DNA of 64,000 nucleotides from Actinomycetes bacterium (GCA_021803345.1 JAJZLS010000024.1:1-64000); one strand, 5' to 3'; shown: positions 1-9,073, numbered from the stretch's first letter. Notes: generated by a model from the letters alone, not told the origin. Made by a program: numbers and translations.

Positions 1-1110
1 ACTTCCATGGTGAATGGAATTACACCATATCCCCGCAGAACCATTTACCTTGACAAGATTATTTTGCTACAGTTCCTAACCACTGCTTCAACCTGGGACT
101 GGCATGGAGACAAAGCAAAAATTGATCTTCTGAAACCACATGTCGATGCTGCCCTAGCCTGGATAGATAGAGACGGAGATATAGACGGTGATGGAATTCA
201 GGAATATTCCACCCGGTCAGTAAGAGGGTACTTCAATCAGGGATGGAAGGACGATGGAACGGCAATTGTTCATGCAGACGGAACACTGCCAGTCCTTCCA
301 ATCGCCACCATCGAGAACCAAGGAATAGTCATTGCAGCTAAACGGGCTTGGGCCAAGGTTCTTGAAGAAGCATACGGGGAAAAGTTGGCCGCTCAAAAGC
401 TTTATGACCAAGCAGATCGGCTTCAAGATTTAGTAGACGAGAAGTTTTATTGGGCTGATCAGAGCACTTACTATTTGGGGCTGGACGGCAATAAACGCCC
501 CATTGAATCAGTTGCGTCAAATGCGGGTCAGCTGATGTATTACGGAGCAATCTATCCTGAACGTTCTGAGAAATTAATAGCGAGACTATTCGAAAAGGAT
601 ATGTGGAGCGGTTGGGGAATAAGGACGCTTTCAAGTGATCATCCCAGCTACAACCCATTTTCGTATCAATGGGGATCTGTCTGGCCTCACGATAATGTGC
701 TTATAGCTGCAGGTATGCGAAATTATGGTTTTGACGAGCATGCCCACAAAATTGTCGAAGCTACCCTTGATGCTGCGGAGTGCTTTGCCTACCACCGATT
801 GCCAGAATTATTCTCGGGATTAGAGCGTGATACAAGAAGCTTCCCTGTGCAATATTTAGGAGCAAATGTTCCCCAAGCCTGGGCAGCTGGCGCCGTTGTG
901 CAAATAGTATCCACGCTACTTGGCCTCGAGGCGGACGCTAAGAATATGATCATCCGACTACGACCGTCATTCCCGACTTGGCTTAAATCAATCAAGATGT
1001 CCCGCCTCGCGATCGGAAATGAAAAGGTAAACCTAGCAGTAATGCGTAGCGAAAACAATGGTTATCAGTACTCATTAGAGTCCGCCGGGCCAGTTAGGGT
1101 GATCCTTTGA
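1..1110 (+). CDS. Amylo-alpha-1,6-glucosidase / glycogen-debranching-type glycoside hydrolase, C-terminal part (5' truncated)
   Basis: The reading frame is open to the window edge, and the first in-frame ATG (position 7) is probably internal, so only the C-terminal half of a roughly 700-residue enzyme is present. The protein resembles the (alpha/alpha)6-barrel catalytic domain of amylo-alpha-1,6-glucosidases, with an NQGWKD segment near residue 77 and an HRLPELFSG segment near residue 265. Such enzymes remove alpha-1,6 branches from glycogen-like glucans in the cytoplasm. A GT4 glycosyltransferase gene lies convergent downstream, which suggests glycan or storage-polysaccharide metabolism. The family call rests on recognisable motifs; the exact substrate cannot be told from the fragment. 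Confidence 0.82.
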   Translation, partial: TSMVNGITPYPRRTIYLDKIILLQFLTTASTWDWHGDKAKIDLLKPHVDAALAWIDRDGDIDGDGIQEYSTRSVRGYFNQGWKDDGTAIVHADGTLPVLPIATIENQGIVIAAKRAWAKVLEEAYGEKLAAQKLYDQADRLQDLVDEKFYWADQSTYYLGLDGNKRPIESVASNAGQLMYYGAIYPERSEKLIARLFEKDMWSGWGIRTLSSDHPSYNPFSYQWGSVWPHDNVLIAAGMRNYGFDEHAHKIVEATLDAAECFAYHRLPELFSGLERDTRSFPVQYLGANVPQAWAAGAVVQIVSTLLGLEADAKNMIIRLRPSFPTWLKSIKMSRLAIGNEKVNLAVMRSENNGYQYSLESAGPVRVIL

Positions 1111-1135
1111 TCGACCCCTAATTTACTCGCGAAAC

Positions 1136-1158
1136 CTGATCTAATTTAATAAGATCAG
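1136..1158. terminator. Possible bidirectional terminator hairpin
   Basis: CTGATCT (1136-1142) pairs with AGATCAG (1152-1158) around a 9-nt AT-rich loop, between the convergent debranching-enzyme and GT4 genes. No long U tract follows on either strand, so this is a weak terminator candidate. Confidence 0.35.
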
Positions 1159-1162
1159 AGTT

Positions 1163-2314
1163 CTACATTCCACTAGCCGAAGGAAACACCTCCTTGATAC
1201 CTTCCATTGGAGGTTCACTTACTACATCTTGAGACAAATCCATCTCGGCTCTCAACGGAACAATGTTTGAATCCCGGGAACTTGAAGCCCGGAAATTGCT
1301 TATAACTTTTTCATAGGTCTCCAAATGTTTCTTCACCATAAGCTCCTGAGAAAATCTTTCCTCAACTGACTTTCTACATTCCAAGCGGTCTATTTTTGAC
1401 ACTAGCTGCACCGCCCCACAAAGTCCCTCTATCGAGTCGCATATAAAACCATTGACTCCGTCTTGCACAATTTCTGGTGCCGCGCCAGCGTTTGTGGCCA
1501 CCACAGGAGTTCCACAAGCTAGTGCTTCTATCATTACCATCCCAAATGGTTCTGGCCAATTAATCGGGTTCAAAAGACATATCGCATTTTTAAGTAAGGC
1601 AATTTTCTGATTGAAGTCAACTTCCCCGACATATTCGACACCCGAACCCAGCAATGGCTGAATCACTTCTCTAAAGTATGATTTCTCTGCTGGTTCTCGG
1701 CACTTCGCCGCAATTTTCAATTCCAAACCCACTTCGCGCGCGACAGCAATGGCTGCATGGACACCCTTGTCTGGATTCATTCTGCCCAGAAACACCATGT
1801 AATTTCCGTCTCCATTCCCAAAAGAAAATTCCCCGACGTCTATCCCATGGTGTATCACGGAAACAATATTCATGTCTTTTACAGATCTGGCTTGATGCTC
1901 CGAAATAGCAATGATTGGAACCCGCGCCCCAACTGACCTGTAGAAATCTTCAAGCCCATTGCCGACAAAAGGCGCGTGATTCGTTGTCACCACCGGTATT
2001 TCTGGATACCACGCGCTAACAATAGGACCCAGTAGCGTATGGTCGTGAATTATGTCGAAATCTCGCAAATTTTCGTATGCACTCATTACATGAAGTGATT
2101 CCATTATTTCGCTGTCAGCCCGCCCGGTTCCCAGCGCATTTTCAAAACGGTATCGACGAGGCACGGGGCAGGAACTGTCACCAGTGGCAAATAAAACTAC
2201 TTCATGACCCATGTTTTGTAGTCCCCGAGCAAGAATATCCAGGACTGACTCAGTGCCACCGTATGTCCTCGGCGGCGTTGGCACCCAGGGTGGGGCAATA
2301 ATAGCGATTTTCAT
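1163..2314 (-). CDS. Glycosyltransferase family 4 protein
   Basis: A GT-B glycosyltransferase of family 4, which transfers a sugar from a nucleotide-sugar donor. The N-terminus (MKIAIIAPPWVPTPPRTYGG) carries the typical glycine-rich acceptor-side loop. The C-terminal half has the donor-site region: VVFLGRMNPDKG-like, then PEPFGMVMIEALACGTPVVAT with the conserved EALACGTPV. The start is ATG at 2314, preceded by a GGAGG Shine-Dalgarno at 2321-2325 with a 6-nt spacer; a TTG two codons upstream is less likely. The length of 383 residues is normal. It is convergent with the debranching-type enzyme, so a role in glucan or glycolipid synthesis is plausible but not proven. Confidence 0.85.
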   Translation of the reverse strand: MKIAIIAPPWVPTPPRTYGGTESVLDILARGLQNMGHEVVLFATGDSSCPVPRRYRFENALGTGRADSEIMESLHVMSAYENLRDFDIIHDHTLLGPIVSAWYPEIPVVTTNHAPFVGNGLEDFYRSVGARVPIIAISEHQARSVKDMNIVSVIHHGIDVGEFSFGNGDGNYMVFLGRMNPDKGVHAAIAVAREVGLELKIAAKCREPAEKSYFREVIQPLLGSGVEYVGEVDFNQKIALLKNAICLLNPINWPEPFGMVMIEALACGTPVVATNAGAAPEIVQDGVNGFICDSIEGLCGAVQLVSKIDRLECRKSVEERFSQELMVKKHLETYEKVISNFRASSSRDSNIVPLRAEMDLSQDVVSEPPMEGIKEVFPSASGM

Positions 2315-2435
2315 TACCAACCTCCGAAACTCTATTTATAAAAGCCTCGAAATTTGCATTTATATTTTAATCAAGTATTCATCACTGAAGTTCAATCAAA
2401 AGCCGCATATATAACCTGTACCATGGAAGGAATAT

Positions 2436-3533
2436 ATGGACTCAAAAAGAATCCTCCTTGTCACCTTGGTACTTACGTTCTTAGGTCCACTCTTGACTTC
2501 CTGCAACAATGGACAGGCCACGACCTCAAGTTGCAGTTACGCAGCAGAAATCACAGCTGGCAATTCCACCCAGAAGATTCCCACAGGTAATTGTGCTGGA
2601 TCTTTTCTCTCTACTGGAGCGGCAGTCCACATAAAAGTTGGCCAATCACTTACAGTACATTTCATCGACGGCACTTCTAGCCGAAACCACGGAACAGCTT
2701 CGGCAAGAAGTCAGAATCCCAATGTCCTTGAGCTGACCGCAGAGAAATCCATGGAACAGCGCTACCAGGGACTTGCTCCCGGAGTTGCCGAGATCCTGTT
2801 TTCCCCGCCGGTTAACATCCCTGGACTCTGTCTCAGTGGCTATGGTGGGACCATTTCAAAATCTTGTGTAGTTGCCAAGGTGACGGTCACGCAATCATGC
2901 GCCGGTAAATCACCTGGAAGCTGTGGGCAACCAAAGAATACAGCAACAACCGTCTCTAAAGTATCGAGTCCTCCGACATCAGATCATACCGGTGCACTCA
3001 AAGCAGAACAGTCCCCACTTGCAATTCTCTGTAAACCTGGTTTTTTCGCCAAAGCCCAGCTTCAACTTCTTGTCCAACACTTTGGTTTCATCGAGTGCTT
3101 CAGATTTACCGGCAAAAGTACGTGGGTGGTGATCGGGAACGGTAGATCGCAACAGGCATCTTCTGGCCCCGCAAGTGGCGGACCAGTCGTAGCATTGGAG
3201 AAATGCGCAATTTCAGACAGCACTTGCCTGGACCCATCGGGAGTTCACAACTTCGCGAATTTCAGCGTGTACTATCCGCCGAACCTAATCGGTGATTCTT
3301 TAGGGTCTCTTGCCGCTACCTCTTATGGTAACCTCCTCTCATTTGACAGCATCAACCAGTGCCCTACCGTGATATTTGATATGACCAATGGGGAGTGGTA
3401 CCCAAAGAACTCTAATCAACAAACCCTTGAAACCAACCCCGGGGGTATCCAGAGCCTGAAAACACCAGGCCAGGTCAGTGGAACTAAGGCTCTATCCCAA
3501 ACAGCACCTCCCAGTACAGCATCAGTGTGTTAA
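2436..3533 (+). CDS. Putative secreted lipoprotein, unknown family
   Basis: The 365-residue product starts with a lipoprotein signal: basic MDSKR, a hydrophobic core, then the lipobox LLTSC with the predicted lipidated Cys at residue 23. The ATG at 2436 has a GGAAGGA ribosome-binding site just upstream. The mature part has a Cys-containing beta-rich-looking first domain (about 24-160), a Ser/Thr/Pro-rich linker (about 160-190) and a second domain (about 190-340) with further Cys residues. I do not recognise either domain. It lies just upstream of a large membrane protein in the same direction, so it may be an envelope-anchored partner or substrate of a glycan system, but function is unknown. 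Confidence 0.7.
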   Translation: MDSKRILLVTLVLTFLGPLLTSCNNGQATTSSCSYAAEITAGNSTQKIPTGNCAGSFLSTGAAVHIKVGQSLTVHFIDGTSSRNHGTASARSQNPNVLELTAEKSMEQRYQGLAPGVAEILFSPPVNIPGLCLSGYGGTISKSCVVAKVTVTQSCAGKSPGSCGQPKNTATTVSKVSSPPTSDHTGALKAEQSPLAILCKPGFFAKAQLQLLVQHFGFIECFRFTGKSTWVVIGNGRSQQASSGPASGGPVVALEKCAISDSTCLDPSGVHNFANFSVYYPPNLIGDSLGSLAATSYGNLLSFDSINQCPTVIFDMTNGEWYPKNSNQQTLETNPGGIQSLKTPGQVSGTKALSQTAPPSTASVC

Positions 3534-3717
3534 ATACCATGAGCCACCAAATACTGTATGAAACCTTCAGCACCAGGGCATTTTTTAAACCGAGCCCTAG
3601 GGGATGAATACGAAACGGTGTATGTCAGGCAATAGCTCAAGACGATTGCAATGGTGGCATCATAACCGATGACTTGCATAAACGATTCCTGAGCTGCTCA
3701 AAACTCCTGGAGTCAGG

Positions 3718-3723
3718 TATAAT
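3718..3723 (+). promoter_or_regulatory. Possible -10 element upstream of the membrane-protein gene
   Basis: A perfect TATAAT lies about 75 nt before the TTG start at 3797, in the 263-nt gap after the lipoprotein gene. No convincing -35 box sits 16-18 nt upstream, so this is a tentative promoter. Otherwise I see nothing in the gap 3534-3796. Confidence 0.3.
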
Positions 3724-3796
3724 GTTGACGCATAAAACCATAAATAATGTTTGTTCCAAAACACTTTGGTAAGGGGAATCGGCAATTTTACAACAC

Positions 3797-5437
3797 TTGG
3801 AGATACCAGTTGATAAAAGATCGCGCTCATTTATTAGCTTAGGAATTGCTTCCGGTATTGGTTCAGTGGTACTGTACTGCTGGTTTACCTTCCACTACGC
3901 GTCATCGGCAATACATTCGGACCAGTGGACTCAGGTGACCCTTCTCGTCGACCATATCCAAAACACGTTAACCTTTGGTCAGCTGTGGGCGCAACACAAC
4001 CAAAACCGAATGCTAATCCCTCAGGTCATCAACCTCCTACTTGGAATCGTAAGTCGCGAAAACTCGAAGACGATAATCTACTTTGACCTCTTACTCCAGG
4101 TGGCAAGTTCTGTCATTATTGCACTAGGACTCTCTAGGATCATGCGAGGCAGGAGCTATTGGCTCAACCTCGCCATTATCTTTCCGCTGGTGCTCTCACT
4201 TGGATCCTTCCAGAACATAACCTGGGCATTTCAAAGCGCTTGGTACCTGATCTACCTGTGTATCGCCATTTGCTTTACTTCGCTTAGTTTCCCCGAGAGC
4301 AAGAGGTGGACAGCAGTTTCTCTTGTCAGCTTGACCATAGCTACATTTTCCTCCCTACAAGGACTATTTCTGGGTCCTGCCTTGGTGCTCGTCTTCCTTC
4401 TTGCCGGACGGAAACAGCTTGCTCAGATCTATGGCATTGCTTCGGTCATTCTAGCCATAATCTATTTCTGGGGACTAAATTTTTCCGAGACCGGCGGTAA
4501 GGGAATATCTTTTACGCATCCCTTGAAGATGGCAACATATGCTCTGGTACTAGTTGGCTCCATTTTCTCGAGCCCGCAAACGACGAGGTTCGGAGATCTG
4601 CTCTTTGAACTGTTGGGTCTCGCTCTAGTGGTTGCAGGACTCATCGCTTTGGCATTAGCCATTCGGTTCGTCCGAAAAGATCTAAAAATCTTGCCAGGGC
4701 TGCTACTCATCGTTTATTCACTTGGCACTTCTGCAGCAATAACTTTAGGCAGATGGGGTTTTGGTCCCATCCAGGCGATGTCGTCCAGGTACATTCTTTA
4801 CACTCTTCTTCTCCCGATAGGAACGCTAATAACTTTTCACTTAGTTGCCCTCAAAGTTGAAAAGAGGCAGCTGATAAGGATAAGTCAGTGGGGGCTGGTG
4901 GCTCTCTTGATCTGCCAGATTCCACTGTCCATCTCATCAGGAATAGCGAACGAAAAGATAGTTCACCATCAGAGGCACGTCGTAAATGCGATAGTGGCAA
5001 ATTATAAGACAGCTACACGTGCTCAAATCATTAAATATCTGTACCCGTTACGCCCAGCGAAAAGACTCACGATCATGAAAGATATGAGTATTTTCCATCT
5101 TGGGGTATTCGCTTCCCCGCGCTACTTCTACTACCGGATTGAGGGACCAGACGCTAAGGTATTCAACTTCAATCCGCTTCCTCTGAAGGGCCATGGAGCA
5201 AAGGCTCCTTCCACGGCGATTTCAACTGGACTGGCAATAGCATCTGCGGTATTTTACAGCAGTAGCAATGCAAGAGCTCTTTTCCCCCAAAGTACCACGG
5301 GCCACATCTGTCCGTTAGTCGGTTGGCTTTTATCTCCAGCGACGCAGGGAACCTCCTATTCGTCAGTGTTGGTCAAGAATCAGTCGGATCTCGTGGCCCT
5401 GAGTAGGTATGCTTCGTGCAACAGTCTGGGTAACTAG
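3797..5437 (+). CDS. Polytopic membrane protein, GT-C glycosyltransferase-like
   Basis: A 546-residue protein with about ten predicted transmembrane helices. After the first helix comes an acidic loop motif SDQW (residues 41-44) followed by HNQNRMLIP, an arrangement like the first extracytoplasmic loop of GT-C fold sugar transferases that use polyprenyl-phosphate sugars. A soluble C-terminal part of about 150 residues would lie outside. The likely start is TTG at 3797, because the frame is closed by a TAA shortly upstream and no ATG or GTG follows soon. It precedes a strong terminator and faces the nucleotide-sugar operon. The GT-C call is by topology and motif only; substrate unknown. Confidence 0.6.
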   Translation: MEIPVDKRSRSFISLGIASGIGSVVLYCWFTFHYASSAIHSDQWTQVTLLVDHIQNTLTFGQLWAQHNQNRMLIPQVINLLLGIVSRENSKTIIYFDLLLQVASSVIIALGLSRIMRGRSYWLNLAIIFPLVLSLGSFQNITWAFQSAWYLIYLCIAICFTSLSFPESKRWTAVSLVSLTIATFSSLQGLFLGPALVLVFLLAGRKQLAQIYGIASVILAIIYFWGLNFSETGGKGISFTHPLKMATYALVLVGSIFSSPQTTRFGDLLFELLGLALVVAGLIALALAIRFVRKDLKILPGLLLIVYSLGTSAAITLGRWGFGPIQAMSSRYILYTLLLPIGTLITFHLVALKVEKRQLIRISQWGLVALLICQIPLSISSGIANEKIVHHQRHVVNAIVANYKTATRAQIIKYLYPLRPAKRLTIMKDMSIFHLGVFASPRYFYYRIEGPDAKVFNFNPLPLKGHGAKAPSTAISTGLAIASAVFYSSSNARALFPQSTTGHICPLVGWLLSPATQGTSYSSVLVKNQSDLVALSRYASCNSLGN

Positions 5438-5459
5438 CTTGTGCTATCCAGAGCTTCGA

Positions 5460-5501
5460 GTTTCATCAGGATCACAGTAACCCTGATGAAACAGCATTTT
5501 T
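5460..5501 (+). terminator. Rho-independent terminator
   Basis: A perfect 11-bp stem (GTTTCATCAGG, 5460-5470, with CCTGATGAAAC, 5482-5492), an 11-nt loop and then AGCATTTTT form a good terminator for the rightward membrane-protein gene. The loop contains the stop codon of the convergent epimerase, so the structure overlaps that gene's 3' end. Confidence 0.75.
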
Positions 5502-6518
5502 AACCCAGGGAATCACTTCGTCGAGCATTTCCTCCAACTGAGTGGTGGCCTCAAATCCCAAGACATCGCGAGCCTTGCTGACATCGGGAACCCGCTTCTG
5601 CACATCATGTGGGAACGGGTCATCTGATACATATCGAAGCTCTGAACCATCGCCTCGGACCTTTGACCAGATTAGTTGTGCAAGTTCGAGGACGGTAGTG
5701 CTCTCAGCCGTCGACAGATTGAAGTCCTCATTTATCGCTTGTTGTGACTCCATTGCCATAACGATTCCCCTAGCTAAGTCACCCCCGTAGGTGTAGTGCC
5801 GTATCTGATTGCCATCCCCGAGGATATGCAACGGATCTTGACCCTTAACGACCTTTTGGACCAGATCAGGAACCACATGACTCATAGCCAAAGATATATT
5901 GCCACTTGTAATTTCTATATCCGTCAGAGCCCTTCCCTCGCCTACTCCGACACAGTTAAACGGACGGCAGATCGTGTAAGGCAATCCATACTGAGAATGT
6001 GCCGCTTTGGCAAAGTACTCGACTGCCAGCTTTTGAAAACCGTATGACGAGATGGGAGGCGGACTCAGCAACTCGTCGCCTTCTTTGGATGGCCAACGAT
6101 CCGTTGACTCAAAAACCATAGAGGATGAGAGATACACAACCCGCTCCAGGTGATGGTTCTGGAACGCATTTATAGCTGCATCACAGGTTGACGCCAAAAT
6201 GCGCTCATTAGTGGCAAGGAGGTCGTAAGCAAATGTATGAAAGTAAGAAATGCCACCGATCATCGCAGCTCCAGCGATGACGACATCCGCATCAGCCGCA
6301 AGCTCGGTCATGAGACCAACATCCCTGGCGTCGCCTTCAACGAGCGTGTAGCTTGGGTGGCTATCGTAAGATTTCTCGACCTTGCCGTACTTCGAAAAAT
6401 TATCAACCCCAAGCACCGAGTAACCCTTTTCCAAGAGCTCCTCCACCACATATCCGCCTATAAATCCTGACGATCCCGTTACCAATACTGTCTTCAAATT
6501 ATCCTCCATTGCGGCCAT
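5472..6518 (-). CDS. NAD-dependent epimerase/dehydratase (extended SDR)
   Basis: An extended short-chain dehydrogenase acting on a nucleotide sugar. It has the N-terminal Rossmann motif TGSSGFIGG and the catalytic Y-x3-K in SSYGFQKLAVEYF, with a preceding SSS motif (YLSSSMVF). The length, about 340 residues, is usual for UDP-sugar 4-epimerases or 4,6-dehydratases; which reaction cannot be told. It is last in a leftward operon with a nucleotide-sugar dehydrogenase and a GT2. ATG at 6518 overlaps the GT2 gene by 20 nt. An alternative is TTG at 6497, which has GGAGG five bases before it, lies directly after the GT2 stop and gives the cleaner N-terminus MKTVLVTGSSG. Confidence 0.82.
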   Translation of the reverse strand: MAAMEDNLKTVLVTGSSGFIGGYVVEELLEKGYSVLGVDNFSKYGKVEKSYDSHPSYTLVEGDARDVGLMTELAADADVVIAGAAMIGGISYFHTFAYDLLATNERILASTCDAAINAFQNHHLERVVYLSSSMVFESTDRWPSKEGDELLSPPPISSYGFQKLAVEYFAKAAHSQYGLPYTICRPFNCVGVGEGRALTDIEITSGNISLAMSHVVPDLVQKVVKGQDPLHILGDGNQIRHYTYGGDLARGIVMAMESQQAINEDFNLSTAESTTVLELAQLIWSKVRGDGSELRYVSDDPFPHDVQKRVPDVSKARDVLGFEATTQLEEMLDEVIPWVKNAVSSGLL

Positions 6519-7230
6519 TCTTGGTCTTCCCAGAGTCTCTGCCGAAGGCGTGAAAATACCATTTCAGATACCTGGGCAACCACTCGAGCACTCTGAACTT
6601 CGATTCGCCACCGGTTCTTTCAAGCCATATTGTGGGTATTTCAGCCACCGGCCTGCGCATTCTTCGAGCCTTGGCCACAAGCTCCAGGCCGACCTCAAAC
6701 CCAGCGTCGGATTCAATCCCAACCTCCTCCACAAAGGCTTTAGAGTAGGCCTTGAAAGAGTTCGTAGCATCCCAAGTACCCACGTTAGCAAGAATCTTTA
6801 GGGAAACTCCTGCCATCTTTGACATAAGCCCTTTGAGAAAAGGGGCTCCGATTGCCTGGCCGCCTCGGGCATATCTCGAGGCGGCAGCTATGACCACACC
6901 ACGCTCTACTAGCCTCACCAATTGGTCAATTTGGTATGGATCATCACAACCGTCAGCCATGGTAACCACGACCACGGGGGCGGAAGCACAGGAAAACCCG
7001 TATCGGATTGCCCTAGCCGGACCCCGTCCAAACTCGTTTATTACAACCGAAATCCGTGGATCATTCAACATCACCTTTTCCACAAATCTGATACTGGAGT
7101 CAGCTGAAGAGTCACAAACAACTATCACTTCGCAAGGAAGTAGAACCGCCTCAAGGAGCCGCTCAAGATGAGCAACTATCTCTTCCCCTTCGTTGTAAGC
7201 CGTGACTACAATAGATACCCGCGGTATCAT
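6499..7230 (-). CDS. Glycosyltransferase family 2 (polyprenol-phosphate sugar synthase-like)
   Basis: A 243-residue GT-A enzyme. VSIVVTAYNEGEEI starts the nucleotide-binding domain. Instead of a plain DxD it has VVTMADGCDDPYQI, typical of the dolichyl/polyprenyl-phosphate mannose synthase-like branch of GT2, and ASRYARGGQ follows. No transmembrane segment is visible. Its start overlaps the upstream dehydrogenase stop by 4 nt (ATGA), which implies translational coupling. The context suggests it loads a sugar made by its neighbours onto a polyprenyl-phosphate carrier, possibly for the GT-C-like membrane protein encoded opposite. That link is inference. Confidence 0.82.
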   Translation of the reverse strand: MIPRVSIVVTAYNEGEEIVAHLERLLEAVLLPCEVIVVCDSSADSSIRFVEKVMLNDPRISVVINEFGRGPARAIRYGFSCASAPVVVVTMADGCDDPYQIDQLVRLVERGVVIAAASRYARGGQAIGAPFLKGLMSKMAGVSLKILANVGTWDATNSFKAYSKAFVEEVGIESDAGFEVGLELVAKARRMRRPVAEIPTIWLERTGGESKFRVLEWLPRYLKWYFHAFGRDSGKTKNGRNGG

Positions 7231-8420
7231 AAACCTGATTTGGGGCCACGTAGCCCCCAGACGTCGACAATCGGAGTCGCAGTTTCCAATTCCCGGTATA
7301 TCACATGCGGTGACCCGATTATAAGCAGATCAGAGTTCTCAAGCACCTCTTCAAGTGGAAGCAAGTCGCGATCCCCTCTAACATAAGGGTCTGTTGTAAA
7401 AACCTCTGCCGCACGGTATCTGAGCACTCTTTTGAGCTTGTAGGCAAGGCTTGATCTTGTGTCATCGGATTCGCCCTTGAAGGCCATACCAAGTATGCCA
7501 ATCTTCAACGCGTCCAGTTTGTACTTCCTGGCCAGCCTTGACACAATGAAGTACGGCAAACCTTCGTTGACATTGATTGCAGCTTGGCCCAAAAAGAACT
7601 CGTTGTTATTAAATGCCGCAAGCTGCAGGGTATCCTTTAGCAAACATGGACCTGCGGCAAAACCTGCGCTCGGTAGATCAGCCGCTCTCGGATAGTCTTC
7701 TGACACTCCTTTGCGTATGGTCTCGTAATCAAGACCAAAATTCTCGGCCATCATAAACAGTTGATTGGCGGTTGCGAACTTTATATACCGCCATGTGTTG
7801 GTGAAGAGCTTCGCAAGCTCTGCCTCCTCAGGAGTCAGCCTCACGATCTTTCCAGTCAACACACGAAAAAGATCTGAAGCCCGATCGAATCCTTTCTGAG
7901 TCCTCGAGGAAACGATCTGCGGGAGTTCGAAGAGCTCTTGCATGGCTCTACCCTCTGCTATACGTTCAGGACAAAACGCAACTTCGATACACAAGCCGAG
8001 ACTGTCAACTACTCCTTCGATGAGAGCAGTAGTACCTGGGTAGATAGTGCTGCGCAGTACTAGGAGCTGATTCGACCTAAAGTAGGCCCCGAGCTCTTTT
8101 ATAGTCTGAACCACTTTATGCGGTTCCGGATTCTGGTGCTCATCCACCGGCGTACCAATAATCACGATGACAGTGCTCGCCTCAGATACGACCTCAGGAT
8201 TTGTGGTCGCGAAAATACGCTTGCCTATAAGTTCTTTCAGAATATGATCAGCACCGTCTTCCGCAAAGGGCATCTCACCTTTATTTACACTGTCAACAGC
8301 GTCAGCGGAAATATCCTGCAGTGCGACGTGCATCCCATTCTTAGCCAACGCAAGACCCAAAGGTAGTCCGACATGCCCGCAGCCACCAACCAACACAGCA
8401 TCATATGTAAAATTATCCAA
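7227..8420 (-). CDS. Nucleotide-sugar dehydrogenase (UDP-glucose/UDP-ManNAc dehydrogenase family)
   Basis: The NAD-dependent enzyme oxidises a UDP-sugar twice to the uronic acid. It has the Rossmann motif VGGCGHVG near the N-terminus, the central TNTWRYIKFATANQ segment with the conserved Asn and Lys, and the catalytic cysteine in GPCLLKDT. The C-terminal UDP-binding domain is complete, with KGESDDTRSS near the end. The start is placed at TTG 8420, which has a GGTGGGAG sequence just upstream; an in-frame TTG at 8444 lacks one. It is the first gene of the three-gene nucleotide-sugar operon. The exact substrate is unresolved. Confidence 0.83.
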   Translation of the reverse strand: MDNFTYDAVLVGGCGHVGLPLGLALAKNGMHVALQDISADAVDSVNKGEMPFAEDGADHILKELIGKRIFATTNPEVVSEASTVIVIIGTPVDEHQNPEPHKVVQTIKELGAYFRSNQLLVLRSTIYPGTTALIEGVVDSLGLCIEVAFCPERIAEGRAMQELFELPQIVSSRTQKGFDRASDLFRVLTGKIVRLTPEEAELAKLFTNTWRYIKFATANQLFMMAENFGLDYETIRKGVSEDYPRAADLPSAGFAAGPCLLKDTLQLAAFNNNEFFLGQAAINVNEGLPYFIVSRLARKYKLDALKIGILGMAFKGESDDTRSSLAYKLKRVLRYRAAEVFTTDPYVRGDRDLLPLEEVLENSDLLIIGSPHVIYRELETATPIVDVWGLRGPKSGL

Positions 8421-9000
8421 TAGCTCCCACCAACCTATTTGCAAACTCTTTTCGCAATCTGAAGGATGGGAAGACCCGCACGCTACCCAATAATTGAAAT
8501 CGCGTCTTCAGGCAGACACAGAAAATCTTCCCGCACAGAAAATCTTCCCGCTCGTCGAATACACCCTAGTTTGGCCGTTCAGATTCCGGTTATTATATAT
8601 GACTCTCTGGATTCACCAAGTCATCTCATCGGCCTTGAGTCCCAGTTTTTTCCTAATGTCCAGTCATCTGATTTCCATTTGGTCGCTGGTTGCTCGGCAG
8701 TTGGCAAGACATTACATATGGATACCTTTACCTGGTATTATGTGATCCTTGGCCTGAGAAATTGAGAAATATTCTTGATTACTGATTTATAGATAACTCT
8801 ATATAATTCGGCTTGGGATTTAGAGATAGATTTGTATCTGGTGTAGGGTCCAGGCTGCCCATGCTCATAAATAGAAGTCCTAAAACCGGATCTGAAAACC
8901 ATCGAAGAATTTTTCAAACAGTACGCCAACTACTCACCAAAGAAGATTTGTCCAGATATCAAAAAATTCTGATTATGGGCTGCTAAATGCCACTATACCG
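8421..9000. other. Gene-poor interval
   Basis: I find no convincing gene in this 580-nt stretch. Short frames exist on both strands but lack ribosome-binding sites and family resemblance. The only clear structure is the 17-bp tandem repeat at 8517-8550, which sits about 100 nt upstream of the nucleotide-sugar operon. Confidence 0.6.
8517..8550. repeat. Perfect 17-bp tandem direct repeat (two copies)
   Basis: CACAGAAAATCTTCCCG occurs twice head to tail (8517-8533 and 8534-8550) with no mismatch. It is in noncoding DNA upstream of the leftward nucleotide-sugar dehydrogenase operon, so it could be a paired regulator-binding site or simply a slippage duplication. Confidence 0.85.
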
Positions 9001-9073
9001 CTGGCGGGGGAGGGCTCGAACCTCCAACCTCCTGATCCAAAGTCAGGCGTTCTGCCGGTTGAACTACCCGCCA
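9001..9073 (-). tRNA. tRNA-Gln (anticodon UUG)
   Basis: The minus strand folds as a full cloverleaf. The acceptor stem is TGGCGGG/CCCGCCA, the D stem GTTC/GAAC, the anticodon stem CCTGA/TCAGG with loop CTTTGGA (anticodon UUG, plus-strand bases 9038-9040), there is a 5-nt variable loop, and the T arm is GGAGG-TTCGAGC-CCTCC. The discriminator base is G. The 3' CCA is not encoded. The anticodon reads CAA and, by wobble, CAG glutamine codons. Confidence 0.93.

Noticed and set aside
8466..8765. A 99-codon rightward frame containing a P-loop-like GCSAVGKT
   Set aside because: The frame has no spaced ribosome-binding site, runs through the 17-bp tandem repeat, and has no family resemblance around the motif. 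The P-loop match is probably chance.
8738..8929. A 63-codon leftward frame
   Set aside because: No Shine-Dalgarno, no recognisable domain, odd composition for this genome.
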